This document shows, piece after piece, positions 9,457 to 19,900 of a stretch of 30,544 nt of DNA. A program made the position numbers and the translations under genes. Each line of letters starts with the position of its first letter. Position 1 is the stretch's first letter. A model generated the notes under the pieces. That model was not told the DNA's origin and did no database searches. It saw nothing but the letters and a program-made list of their open reading frames with translations. Source of the DNA: Cyclostephanos tholiformis (Eukaryota; Bacillariophyta; Thalassiosirophyceae; Thalassiosirales; Thalassiosiraceae); the NCBI GenBank assembly GCA_036939975.1, contig JALLPB010000032.1, forward strand, positions 1-30,544, in the 5' to 3' direction.

Positions 9457-10227
9457 TTACCAGCCGCCGCCCCAGAATTTTCGTTCCATCACGTCCCCCG
9501 CCGCCTGCACCACAGAATCGACCCAAACTTCCACGTCTACGCACCCCCTCTCCCCCGCGTCTCTCGTCGCATCATCGCCACCATCCCCCCCCCCCCCTCC
9601 TCCCGACATGGGTAAAATTTTGAGTTTCACGGCTTTTTGCGTATCCTTGGGATAATAGATGTGATTGGACGTCCAACGTCCGCTGTTCAAACACTCCCGT
9701 GCCGTGTCGGAATCGGGACAGGCGGCAATCATCGGCGCGGTCGCTTCGCCGCCCATGATGTCACGCACAAGGTCGGGCCTGTTGGGCAGCTTTCGCCTGT
9801 CCTCCTCGCTCATGTCCAGGGAAACGCCTAGGCGATCGTCGAGAATTTTTAGGTACGACTGCACGGTGGAAGCGTCCTCGAAGCAGGCGATGTCCGCTCG
9901 TCGAAGTAAGTCAACGTGCTCGTTGGTCCACGTCGACGATATCGCGGGACTCGCGGGCACATCGGCGATGGAGAGTCGCATTCCGGTCATCTTGCAGAGT
10001 GTATGCCCCTCTAGTGCCGCGCACAGTCCATCGCGGCGCTCGTTGACGACCGTTGCGGAAGAAGCGACGAGCGCGATGTTGATCGTGCTGGTCCCATCAT
10101 CCTCGTCGTCCGAGGCTACTCTTAGGGCGTGGGAAATTGGCACTACGAGACGGCTCGGTGCAAAGGCAAGAGTTGATGACAATGCGACGAGGATTAGCAG
10201 CGGCAGTAGATTGGTGGAGATGTTCAT
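9457..10227 (-). CDS. Plastid-targeted uroporphyrinogen-III synthase-like protein
   Basis: A single-exon ORF of 256 residues starts at ATG 10227. Residues 1-22 form a hydrophobic signal peptide ending LSSTLAFAPSR. The AFAP motif with the aromatic residue at the cleavage site is the diatom plastid pre-sequence signature, so import through the complex plastid is expected. The mature part is about 220 residues. It resembles uroporphyrinogen-III synthase in its opening strand (INIALVASSA), a central ADIACFEDASTVQSYL segment in the position of the family's TSPxAV helix, and a late YYPKD...VEVWVDSVVQAA segment like the family's C-terminal end. That enzyme closes hydroxymethylbilane in haem and chlorophyll synthesis. 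The family is highly diverged and lacks diagnostic residues, so the call is tentative. A C-run at 9587..9603 encodes a Gly-rich loop (GGGGGGDGGDD) near the C-terminus. Confidence 0.5.
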   Translation of the reverse strand: MNISTNLLPLLILVALSSTLAFAPSRLVVPISHALRVASDDEDDGTSTINIALVASSATVVNERRDGLCAALEGHTLCKMTGMRLSIADVPASPAISSTWTNEHVDLLRRADIACFEDASTVQSYLKILDDRLGVSLDMSEEDRRKLPNRPDLVRDIMGGEATAPMIAACPDSDTARECLNSGRWTSNHIYYPKDTQKAVKLKILPMSGGGGGGDGGDDATRDAGERGCVDVEVWVDSVVQAAGDVMERKFWGGGW

Positions 10228-10566
10228 TTCGCGTTTTTTTTACCTTGGGAATGGGAGGGTGATGCTTCTCGTTTTATCTCATTTCCTCTGACCTTATCAT
10301 CCAGCAAGTACCTAGGTAGATAAGTTTTGAATTATTTCCTCCCGCCAACCCTGAACAGGCTGCATGTGAAGGACTTCCATACGAATCATCAAGAGAATTG
10401 ACAATCAAGAAAGAAGACTTGCTTCCACATAAACAAGAGAGGAAAAGTGAGAAAAGAAGTCGCCGAAGACAATCGCTCTTCTCACATGCATGATGGGAAA
10501 ACAAAAAACACTAAAAAAAAAGAACTCACACAATTGAGACCAGGAGGACGACCAAATTGCCACGGG
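10228..10566. other. Divergent intergenic region, no gene recognised
   Basis: This lies between the plastid-protein start (10227, minus) and the small secreted-protein gene (10567, plus) and should hold both promoters. Short minus-strand open frames here lack family features and overlap the secreted-protein gene in a shadow frame. A purine-rich stretch (10425..10530) is the only compositional feature seen. Confidence 0.4.
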
Positions 10567-10989
10567 ATGTCCTGAGCATTCTTCGAAGTGGCGGTGGTGA
10601 TCGTCTGCACGATCGCCCTGTCATCGGCGCAGCTCGTGAATGTCCCAATTCGAGCTCGAGTCAATGATATAAATATCATATCAGGATCATCGACCATGAA
10701 ATATCGTGACGATGTACCCAGTCAGTCGTCCAACTTGAGGAGTGCTGGCATGACGATTAGGAGCCTCCAGCAACATTCCCTGTCGATGTCAATGATGTTG
10801 CTGGAAGACGGACAGTTTTCAGTAAATCCCACTGTGTCGTCTACTTCGACAGTGGGAGGGGCTGGCACCACCTGCTCTGCTGACGCAGATTGTGACGATG
10901 GATTGACCTGCCCTTGTAGATTCAACTGTCTCTTTTGCTCAGATATACCCATGTTCCACGTACCCTGGTACTGCGGAACGTGCGTCTGA
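10567..10989 (+). pseudogene. Small secreted Cys-rich protein, stop at codon 3
   Basis: From ATG 10567 the frame reads two codons, a TGA at 10573..10575, then 137 open codons. The segment after the stop (AFFEVAVVIVCTIALSSAQLV) is a good signal peptide and aligns in length and sequence with the intact start of the gene at complement 11449..11751 (MIKSIVSVALCVLNLSSAQL). The mature part has the motif LSMSMMLLEDGQFS and an eight-cysteine C-terminus spaced C-x5-C-x5-C-x1-C-x3-C-x2-C-x11-C-x2-C (TCSADADC to WYCGTCV). It would be extracellular or cell-wall located. The protein could still be made if translation starts at a non-ATG codon such as GTG 10588, from an unrecognised upstream exon, or if the TGA is a sequencing error. 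Confidence 0.55.
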
Positions 10990-11448
10990 GTGACTGAAGC
11001 GGAATCACACCGTCAGTAGTCAATGTTGGCCCGTTGATCGCAGGTAGCTCGATTCGTGGATGGCATTGCAATCGAGAGGCATACAGGTGTCGGAAATTCG
11101 TAGAAAGTTATCTGTTTGAGTTGGTGCCAGTTAGTTATTTGAGCAGTAAGATAGCGTGATTGGCTATTATTCTATGTTTAATTTGGTGAAACTTATGTAA
11201 AAACTAACTTTTTTTGATATTAACACTGTATTCGTGTAATACTTTTCCTAATATGAAATGGCCAAGGACCGACATCCTGCACGCTCACAAGCAGCACTTG
11301 ACGCGAAAAACCCTTAGTTGTTTTGTCTGACAATTTGGACGAACACCATCTCTTTACTATTGTTCCACAGAGGATGAATTCTGTCCCATTTCTCTTGCTC
11401 CATTGACAGACTGGCATGTCCAAAATCTTCAGAATCAGGTCTATTGTG
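10990..11448. other. Convergent intergenic region, no firm gene
   Basis: 3' flanks of two convergent secreted-protein genes. A minus-strand open frame (11220..11528) overlaps the end of the downstream gene in another frame. It could be an alternative 3' exon of that gene, but no in-phase splice pair is convincing. Otherwise nothing is recognised. Confidence 0.4.
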
Positions 11449-11751
11449 TTACATTGAGGTTGGACTGTAGGTTGGAAAGGATGTACCCGCAGGGGAGAAA
11501 GTTGGATAGGAAGTCTCCGCATCATCATCCAAAGATATGGACATTGACGGAACAGACATGGACATATCAGCTAGAACCCTTTCCTTGTTGCCAATTCTCA
11601 AATTTGGCTTGTACTGGGAGAGGGGTTCATCTTTATTCTTGGGCATCGCAGTCGTTTCTTCGCGAATGCGCCGAAGAGATATAACCCCGACGAGCTGTGC
11701 CGAGGAGAGATTAAGGACGCATAGGGCGACGGATACGATGGACTTAATCAT
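11449..11751 (-). CDS. Small secreted protein with SMS and SPT motifs
   Basis: A 100-residue ORF starts at ATG 11751. The first ~20 residues are a signal peptide (IVSVALCVLNLSSAQL) very similar to that of the gene at 10567..10989, so the two are paralogues. The mature chain is hydrophilic and contains DMSMSVPSMSISLDDD and a C-terminal SYPTFSP...SFPTYSPTS. Ser/Thr-Pro repeats of this kind are usual in secreted, probably glycosylated, diatom proteins. It lacks the Cys-rich tail of its paralogue, so the 3' end may be truncated or continue in an unseen exon. Function is unknown; an extracellular or cell-wall location is inferred. Confidence 0.55.
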   Translation of the reverse strand: MIKSIVSVALCVLNLSSAQLVGVISLRRIREETTAMPKNKDEPLSQYKPNLRIGNKERVLADMSMSVPSMSISLDDDAETSYPTFSPAGTSFPTYSPTSM

Positions 11752-12222
11752 TTTTGATGAATTGGAGCGTAATAACTGCGACGATGATGTTTCCAGAAGA
11801 TAATAGTGAGCCTTCGGCGACGAGGGATGAAGAGCGCATAATAATTAATTGTTATTTCAATATCGAGAGCTCGAGAGGAACATAGGTTTTCTTCTTAGGA
11901 ACATGTACCGTAGGATATCCTAAGCATGTAGGATGGTACTTTCTGCTTTTACTATATATCAATGGAGAGACGAGAAATAACACTTTTCATACCTGTCCAA
12001 GTAGGAACAGAAAAGAGATAAATCGAATTTCCTTACCAGTTAGATTCGTTTCGCGTAAAAGTAGTAGCGATTTCGTCTCCAGTAAACGAACAACAAAAAA
12101 CACGACTTCCTGCCGACTCTCTCACTCCCCCTTTGTTCCCTCATAAAATCCCATTTCCCTCTCTCACCCACGAACAAGCTTTCCTCGACAAACAAGCTTT
12201 TCCAATCCTCAAACATTGAACA
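11752..12222. other. Divergent intergenic region, no gene
   Basis: Lies between two divergently transcribed secretory-pathway genes (starts at 11751 minus and 12223 plus) and is likely to hold both promoters. The minus-strand open frame across 12040..12390 is low-complexity shadow sequence overlapping the start of the plus-strand gene. No regulatory motif stands out. Confidence 0.4.
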
Positions 12223-12822
12223 ATGTCCAATCAATCCAGCAAAAGTTCCGCCATCTGCTTCTTTGGCATTCTCGCGGCGACAACCTTCACGCAGGCAAAT
12301 CTTTCCACCCTTCCCCAACGTCACCGAATTGGGAATGTGAATAAGCAGCACAAAATGGCATCGACGTCGATTGAGAACAAGACAAGACAAAAGGAGATGA
12401 TGAGAAAATTGATGGAAGAGTCTCTTTCCATGCCTTCCCTTGACCAGGCCAGTTTCGAATTGGCATCTATGCCGATTGATGAATCTCGCTTTGACTTATC
12501 TATGTCGATTTCAATTACATTATCGGAGTTCGATTCATCCATGTCCCTTTTGATGACGGAACTTCCCGAATCCATAGTGATTGATCCTTTAGTCAGTGAT
12601 GGCAAGGGTAATGCGGTCGTTCTTGCTAGCTTCCTGGCTGGGATCGGGGTTTTCGTGATTGCAGCAGCAGCAATGATTGTCAAGCTGGCCCGTGCCCGCA
12701 CCCGCAGTGCAGAGGAGACACGTGAGAGTAATGAGCAAAATGCGCAAGCTGAATCGTTTGCTACTTACGATGATATGGAGGACCCTGAAGACGGACTTAA
12801 TTTAGTCAAAGTCCCACTTTAG
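12223..12822 (+). CDS. Single-pass type I membrane protein with SMP/SMS motifs
   Basis: An uninterrupted 199-residue ORF. It has an N-terminal signal peptide (AICFFGILAATTFTQA, residues ~10-25) and an acidic, Met/Ser-rich ectodomain with repeated motifs (ESLSMPSL, ELASMPIDE, FDLSMSISI, FDSSMSLLM). One transmembrane helix follows at about residues 128-149 (AVVLASFLAGIGVFVIAAAAMIV), then a basic stop-transfer (KLARARTR) and a ~45-residue acidic cytosolic tail. The SMSM-type motif is shared with the two small secreted proteins to its left. No enzyme domain is recognised. A role at the cell surface, for instance in the cell wall, is inferred from topology only. Confidence 0.72.
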   Translation: MSNQSSKSSAICFFGILAATTFTQANLSTLPQRHRIGNVNKQHKMASTSIENKTRQKEMMRKLMEESLSMPSLDQASFELASMPIDESRFDLSMSISITLSEFDSSMSLLMTELPESIVIDPLVSDGKGNAVVLASFLAGIGVFVIAAAAMIVKLARARTRSAEETRESNEQNAQAESFATYDDMEDPEDGLNLVKVPL

Positions 12823-13148
12823 TTAGATTTCACTAATGTGCATCCAATCCAGTTAAGGGGTTCAGATTTATCCTTGTTCGCGCGCAGAGCTCCGCAGCTG
12901 CGGAAATCTACATATTTGTTAAATATATATTCTGAGCTATGGGAGTCTAGATTTCCTCCTTGTTGAGTAGATGGTCTGATAAAACTCAAATAGTTCAACC
13001 TAGGCTTTATATTAAAGAGGTGGTAATATTTTGTGTCCTCTGTATCGAGCATCGAAAATAACACATAAGGTTAATCGGTACCCACAGTTGATTGGTAACG
13101 CAAATAATCACCAGAGAAGAGGAGGCCGATTTATTTAACTCTCCGTGG
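12823..13148. other. Intergenic, no gene recognised
   Basis: AT-rich 3' flank of the membrane-protein gene. The open frames here are short and show no features. A small perfect palindrome (GAGCTCCGCAGCTGCGGA region, 12888..12905) lies just downstream of the stop and could form a hairpin, but nothing supports a function. Confidence 0.4.
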
Positions 13149-13523
13149 TCATTCAGCTACTTTGAAGAATTCAACTAACTTCAGTTCCAGTCTACGATGA
13201 CAAAAGCGACTACGTCGCTGGCGAGAGGACCGATGGCCCAAAGAAGAAGACATCATCTTCAAGATTCCATAATTGGGCTGCCACCAATCCCGTCGCCGCT
13301 GCTCGTTGACGAGCGATGAGACGTCGGCAAGTGTAAACGCAAATCCTGCGGCGACCGGGGCGACGGTGCAGCAACAGAGGCAGCCATTTTCGACACTATC
13401 GAAAGCCGAAACGGTGCCAGTGTACCATGACTTTTGTCCGCGCGAGAGTAACCGCCATTCCCCATGATAAATCCAAACGACATAACTGTCGAGTCGAAGG
13501 CTGAAAAGAGAGGCATTCTGCAT
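13149..13523 (-). CDS. Possible small protein, unknown
   Basis: A 124-codon minus-strand frame opens at ATG 13523. It has a Cys cluster (GCLCCCTVAPVAAGFAF, partly hydrophobic) and a very basic C-terminus (SSRQRRSRFCHRRLELK). All three minus-strand frames are open over part of this GC-rich stretch, including an 85-codon alternative (13259..13516), so an open frame is weak evidence. No family is recognised and no splice signals decide between frames. It may be non-coding. Confidence 0.2.
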   Translation of the reverse strand: MQNASLFSLRLDSYVVWIYHGEWRLLSRGQKSWYTGTVSAFDSVENGCLCCCTVAPVAAGFAFTLADVSSLVNEQRRRDWWQPNYGILKMMSSSLGHRSSRQRRSRFCHRRLELKLVEFFKVAE

Positions 13524-13911
13524 TTTTTTCGTGTCTTCCGAGATCAACCGAGAAGAAAATATTTGAAGCGCCTAAATACTCAGCTTCAAGCAAATGTTAT
13601 TCTAAATAATATTATTACATGTATACACTTTACATGCACCATTGATCATCGGCTGATGTAGGTTCGCCTCCTTCCTCAAATTGATGCACTTTCCTCACAA
13701 AACGAAGAACTGCGTGTTGACTCTCCAAGCACTTGGTGGGACCCATATTGGAGAGTAGCGTGAACTAGGCCTAAGCTTTGGGCTGGGGAATTCCCATTCA
13801 ACCTACCGACCCCAGTGCAATATGATATGCATCCCCGCTGAGGTTTTGAATGAAAAAAAAATGATCTGTGATAAATAATTGGTTCACCAGACATTTTTGC
13901 TGAATATTTCA
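13524..13911. other. 3' flank of the Tra1/TRRAP-like gene, no gene recognised
   Basis: Downstream of the giant gene's stop codon (13912..13914, minus). It should contain its 3' UTR and polyadenylation site. AT-rich stretches lie at 13850..13880 and 13598..13622. The short open frames have no recognisable features. Confidence 0.45.
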
Positions 13912-16900
13912 CTACAGCCAGGGTTGATAAGCTGGCGGCATTTGGCTTGGCTTTTCTGTGTTCGTAGCGGCATTGATAAGAGACCTTACTTTGATATCGA
14001 TCGGGTCTGGATTCGGTTTGATTGCTTCAGCAGTAGCATCATCCACTACCCTCATGGAGCACTCTTCGAATCGACCTTGGACAAAGAGTACATTGCTCCA
14101 TATCCGATCGGAAAGCTGACGTTCGACCTCTTGCATCTTTTGGTCGTTTTTGGAAGAGGACTTTGAAACATACCAAGCCATGACATCGTCTCTCAGTAGC
14201 AAGTGAAGAATCGGCTTCAACACCTTTCGGTTGGCATGCAGTGCTGAAGATATAATTACAAGAGATGGAACAAACACACCCTCGATCAAAAATGGTCCAA
14301 TAAATTCAGATATATTTCTGGTCAGGCGAAATGGTACGCCGTGCTTTTCCAACAACCCTATGCGCGAGGAAGATTTTTCAGTATTGATTAGGAAGAATAT
14401 TGTTAGAGCAAAGTTTCCGAATGATATAATACATATAACATACCGTGATTGTATTGCGATCTAAAATCTTGGGATATCATTTGTCCCGTGACAGTACAAA
14501 AGGCAAATCTGTTCGGAGTTCTCTCAATAATTGCAAGTGCGTGCTGAAGGAGTGAGTTGGCTGCCAGTTGAGAAGAAAACACGTGACGGAATCGATACAA
14601 CTGTTCCAAAGCAGAAAACTTCCCGTCCATATATTTCGACAACACATTTGGGAGGACAAGTTCCCGGCACATGTTGTGATAGACTTCTAGCTTGGCTTGA
14701 TTCAATACCTGTGTCTCATTTTGTCGCCCACATTCTCCAAGGGCATGGTTACGCAATGCTGCAATTTCGGCAACCTTTTCCTGGAAATAAGCTGGGAGCA
14801 TGCTTGTTCTTGGTCCTTGCACATGGCAAAAAATGGATTCCAATGACTCATAAGATGATCGGTTGGCACTCATCCTCATCCGCTGGGCAACGGGGATAAC
14901 GACACTTGGCCTGGTAGTCAAACTTCTCCTACAAGCCCGGTAATCTCGACGTAGAATTTTTCGTATCGCATAATTCATTTGAGCTGACCGCTCATCAGTC
15001 CGAATCCAGTATGGTATCGCGAGCTGCAATAGAAATTTGTACATATTTCCGTCACTGCCGATCATTGTAATTTGATGGACATGGTGTTTGGTAGAGCTGC
15101 TACTCAGCTCTAGGGTTTGGTGGAACCGTACTAATTTCGCGTGAAGTTCGGGGATTGGTCTGGAATCAAGGATGTTTGATGATGTTGGTGCATATTGCCC
15201 AGGAATTTCAACTACCGCAGCCCCCGAATGCCCACCAATACCTTCGGAGTTAGCTGCAACCAACACAGCCTGTGCACTGGCCTTGGCAGCTACTAATGCA
15301 GATGATCTCTTGGCATGGAATAATGCATTATCCAGTGAGCTATAAGCATCGTGCGAAGAATTTGAAATGTTTAACGACTTTGATTCACAGGCTCCAGCCC
15401 AAAGATCCGGAGGTTGAGATGAATACCAAGAAAGTGAGGGCGAGACTCCCTGTAAGCTTGAGGTTTTAGGTACCCTAGATATTCCTCGATCGAGCATTTT
15501 TTTCCACTTGTGAAGCTTGGCAACGAGATCATCGCTTTTTAGGCCTTCTTCCTCAATTAGGAAGTCTTTCTTGAATTCATCGCAATATTTTAACTGAAAC
15601 AACACAGCTTTCCTTGTGATTGCGCTGTCGGGCTTTTCCTTGTTTATGTTGAAAAATTTCGCGCCAAGCAAGTGCAATGTCTTGGTGCAGCCATCCAGAT
15701 GACCAAATGTCTCTGTGCCACTGATCGTATTATCCTTGCTTGTTTTAAATTCTGGCTTTGACGCCTTTTCGAGCAAAGCGACTATGGAATGCAAAAGTTC
15801 AGCGTCGTAGCTAGGCCGGAAACGAACAATCAAGTCTTCTAGGATTGATTCAAGCTTACTCCATAGAACTGGGTGCACCTTCCTGAGATTTGACATGAAT
15901 TCTTCCGCTAATCTTGATGATGTCAGTGTATCAGCGTCATTTTGAGTGACGGATGTTTGCCCTGTAGATCTCTCAATATCACGTCGTTCCAAGTAAAAGG
16001 AACGAAGAGAGTAGTATATTGCCTGAGGGTGATCTTTTAATATGCCTACTAGGACAGCTTTCATAGCTCGCGCTTCGGTACGACAGAGACTGATTGCAAT
16101 GGGTAAGGAACGAACGATGGATGCTGAGAGAAGGACGTCGGCGCAGATATTGGTGCTGTTTTTTCCGCACCATACAACTATCGACGGAAAATTCCTCTTT
16201 TCCACCCTGAAAAAGTTCCTCCGACTTCTGCGAACCCTAAACCATTCTCGGTTCAAACAATAACATAGTATAAACCCATACATACATCACTTACACGCCT
16301 TATCATTTAAACATCCGCAGTACTCTTCAAACTCACCTTGTTAGCAGCTGAGGTATCCACGGAAGGAAGACCCAAGATGGCAACACAGCACTTCGCGTTT
16401 CAAAAGTGCGACAAAGATTGCCATAAGCTGGCCCGTCATTAGAAAGCATTGACAGACATAATGGGATATGGTCTCGTGACTGTTCATTTGGATTGCATCG
16501 CACTGCCTCAAGACTGCAATGATGATTCTGTTAGACCTTGGAGCGGCAGGAACGAGTAATAAAAAATCAAGATAAACTCACAAACAACCCATCGCTTGGG
16601 ATAAATAAAGACCGGCCTTCTTTGACAACTCCTTGCTATCAGTCTTTTCATCTCCAGCCTGTTTCTGCGCATCATCAGATAAAGAAGCACATAGGTGACC
16701 CCAATCGACCCATGTCCGGGCATAAGTTGGGCACATCTGAACAGCATGACAGTACGCCTGATTAGATTTCGGCTTATCGTTCAATTCGTAGAAGAACCGT
16801 GCCTTCAATCGAAAAATCTCAGCTTTCTGTTGCGAATCAAAAGGTGAGAGATTTGTTGAGTTTACCAAATTCAATCCATCTTTCAACGAGTCAGCGGATG

Positions 16901-19900
16901 AGAATTGGAAGTTGACAACTTGTTCTCTCAGTTTTAAGAACTCGTATTCGACATCCATTCCAGGCTCTTTGAGGCTGTCCAGGAAATAGGCAGCCACCTC
17001 CTTCAGACCCTGCTTTCTTGATGTTCTTCCCAATGATATACATACAAAAGGACGATCTTGAAGTGTTGCAATTACATTTGGATCATTCGTCCATGAAAAA
17101 TTCCGGGCAATTGCATCAAAGATCTGCAAACGCCATAGAGCAATATCGTTCCATTGAGATACCCTTTCGAAAAAATTTGGAAGCCGATGCCGCCACGAGT
17201 TGAGTAAGAGCTTCAGATCAGGAATCGTCCGCCTGGCTGAGTGCGATGAAGTTTCTATCGCGATCTGGCTTGACTCGCGAAGTTCAACTAGTCTCTGAAA
17301 TAGTTGAAAAATACTGTTGTGGGCGCTCCCCCCAGTCGTGACTGCGGGCATGAGGCTCCACCGATGGAGACAGAGTTGAGCGCTCTGCCAATGTAAGTTC
17401 TCAACCTCTCCAAGATTCCCCTCATGTATAGCTAGATAGATCTCAGTGATTTTAGTGAGAGGGTCGCCATCTTCAAGTGAGGCTACTACCGATGGCAGTT
17501 CACAAAGACACTTGACCTTTTCCCAATTATTAGTTTTCCAAGCACATTCCAGCATGAGAGTTGTATCCTTCGTAGAGGAAGCAAATTCTTCCACTACTGA
17601 CCACTGACCCAATTCTTTGTGAGATTCAACCCAGCGCTCCTCCCACATAACCATCTCACTTTCTGTCGGTAAAAACATGTCACCACTTCCATCTGCTCGG
17701 TCAATCAAAGATAGATAGGCTTTGGTCGACTCATTCACAAGATCGTACATGTCCAATGACAGAGCAAACTTTGTTCCCGGGAGCTGTGCCATAGCAGAGT
17801 ATATAGCAAGTGCGACATCGCGGTCTCCCAATGAGTCATAACATTTCTGAGCAGCTTTAATCAATTCATTTGATGACGAGTCTAAGTTGGGAACATGCGC
17901 TTTAGTTGAAATATACCGTCTCTCAATAAGGGACAGTGCTTCGTTGCGCACGTTGTAGGTCACTGCTAATGACTGTAAAAGGAAATGGTCAATGAAAGGC
18001 ATGGGGCGAAGGCGCACAAGTACCCGTAAGATTGATTGGACAGCATTTGTCTGACCGCCGTGTCGTGATTTTGCCACTTGTGAATGAAACGGCTTGGCGA
18101 TGAGACGTTCAAGTGGTTCTATGAGAGAAGCTCTTGCTTGATCGTCCAGGAGGGATTGCCACACTGACTGGAAACACAGCTCTAACATAGATTGGCAAGT
18201 GTCGACATCCCCGTGAACAAGGTTTCGAACGGCTGAAATGCAACGACCTCTGCCGCAAAGCTCGTCACTTCTCAGTGACTTGATGACTTTAAGAAAAGGC
18301 GAATAAAATCCGTCAATGTCATCGGGCCTAAAATTCACATTGCAATCACGGGCACTGGATTTCTTGTGATTGAGACGCATAAATCCCAGGAGCAAACTAT
18401 GTCCGTTCATCTGGGTCGCAAAAACTTGGTCATTTAATCCTTGGCGACACAAACGCACACCTCCTGTATCATATTGGCATGAAGCAAGAAGTACATCCAC
18501 AAAGACAGTTGTCCATAGGCGGCCTCCGATACTCTCATAATCCAAGTTTAGTAAACTGACAAGGATGTCACTTGTGCATCTGTTTGAAATACCCACTGTA
18601 TCAATAGTGTCATCCATTTCGCAATATTTCAGCTGCGTGGATATTATCCCGATGGACAACGATCGCACATGTGGATTTCTGGATAACAAGCATGAAACAA
18701 AAAGTTTTTGGAAGATCACATCGTTGTCTACACGATCTCTAAAATAATGGTTGGCAATAATCGAGACATGTCAAGCCCAATAGAACAATTTTGAATCATC
18801 GATGAGTTATGACCATACATCGACAAGACGATGCAGCAAATCAAATCACTCAGGGCATGCGACGACGTTTCTGGGAGTCTCTTAAAATCCAATAAAGCCA
18901 ATTGCAGCAAAAAACTTTCACATTCGCTTTTAGTAAGTGTCATCTTTTGCCCATTCTCCGTTATCCACTGTCCAATAATAGATACTGCCGTCATGAGCAC
19001 TGGTATGGAGCAACTGAAATCTAATATGGTGCTCAGTGATCTTATAAATGAAAGTCTCGTCCTTGAAAATGTGGAGAGGATGTCACTTGATGCGGCCAGC
19101 TGCATCGATGAAATTAATAATTGAAGTGACATGCTAAGGGTCTCGTTATCGACCACCACAACTTGGTTGTTAAAGCCGCTATTAATCATTTGTACATCCT
19201 TTCCGATGGAACATGATGCTTCAAAAATCCCAAGCGTAGGTGTTGCAGGTAGTTGGTCTTGGTGCCAACTTTTTGCCATATGTTGCATTACGAATGAATT
19301 GGAAGTCTGGTCTATAAGTTCCTTCACGTGTTCGGCCGCTAGTTCTTCAACAAGACCAGTCAAAGAACTTGAAAAGGGCTCAATGAAGTCACGATTCACG
19401 TCGCAAACTTTTCCTATCATTGATAAGGATAACTTCTTCTGGCTGATAGTTCCCTCTCGTAGAGCTCTTTCCAGCATGGCAACGATGTAGGAAATGGTGT
19501 CATTACTCTCATGACCATTGGAAAGCCAGTGAATAATTACATCCTCGAGGTTCTGTCCCAGACTTGATTTTTCATTTCCAAAGCATTGATTCACAATCAT
19601 CGCGCCGTATTGATCTAGGAAAGAATTCTTTGGGTCGTTCTGGATCAGAATGAGGACTATCTCGGCACATACACGGAGGGAATTTATTTTGACGTCGTAG
19701 CTATCTACTGCTGTTGAATCACTAGATTGTTTCCGGATGGATGTGCTGTTGCTGGCTTCATCAGAATCGTGTTTGCGTTCTTCTCCTGCATCGGTTTCGT
19801 GCAAAAGAACCTTTTCGAAAGGGGAAGGGTTTATTTGGCAATTTCTTTGATAGGACACAAAATCTCTCAGCAGCAACAGGATCTGACGTTGTAGTCGTTG

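Noticed and set aside
10274..10697. Minus-strand ORFs upstream of the plastid protein
   Set aside because: They overlap the secreted-protein gene in antisense and show no domain or consistent start.
18728..18760. Apparent frameshift splitting the Tra1-like gene
   Set aside because: A GT-AG intron (18818 to 18739) with matching phase explains the frame change, so it is treated as an intron.
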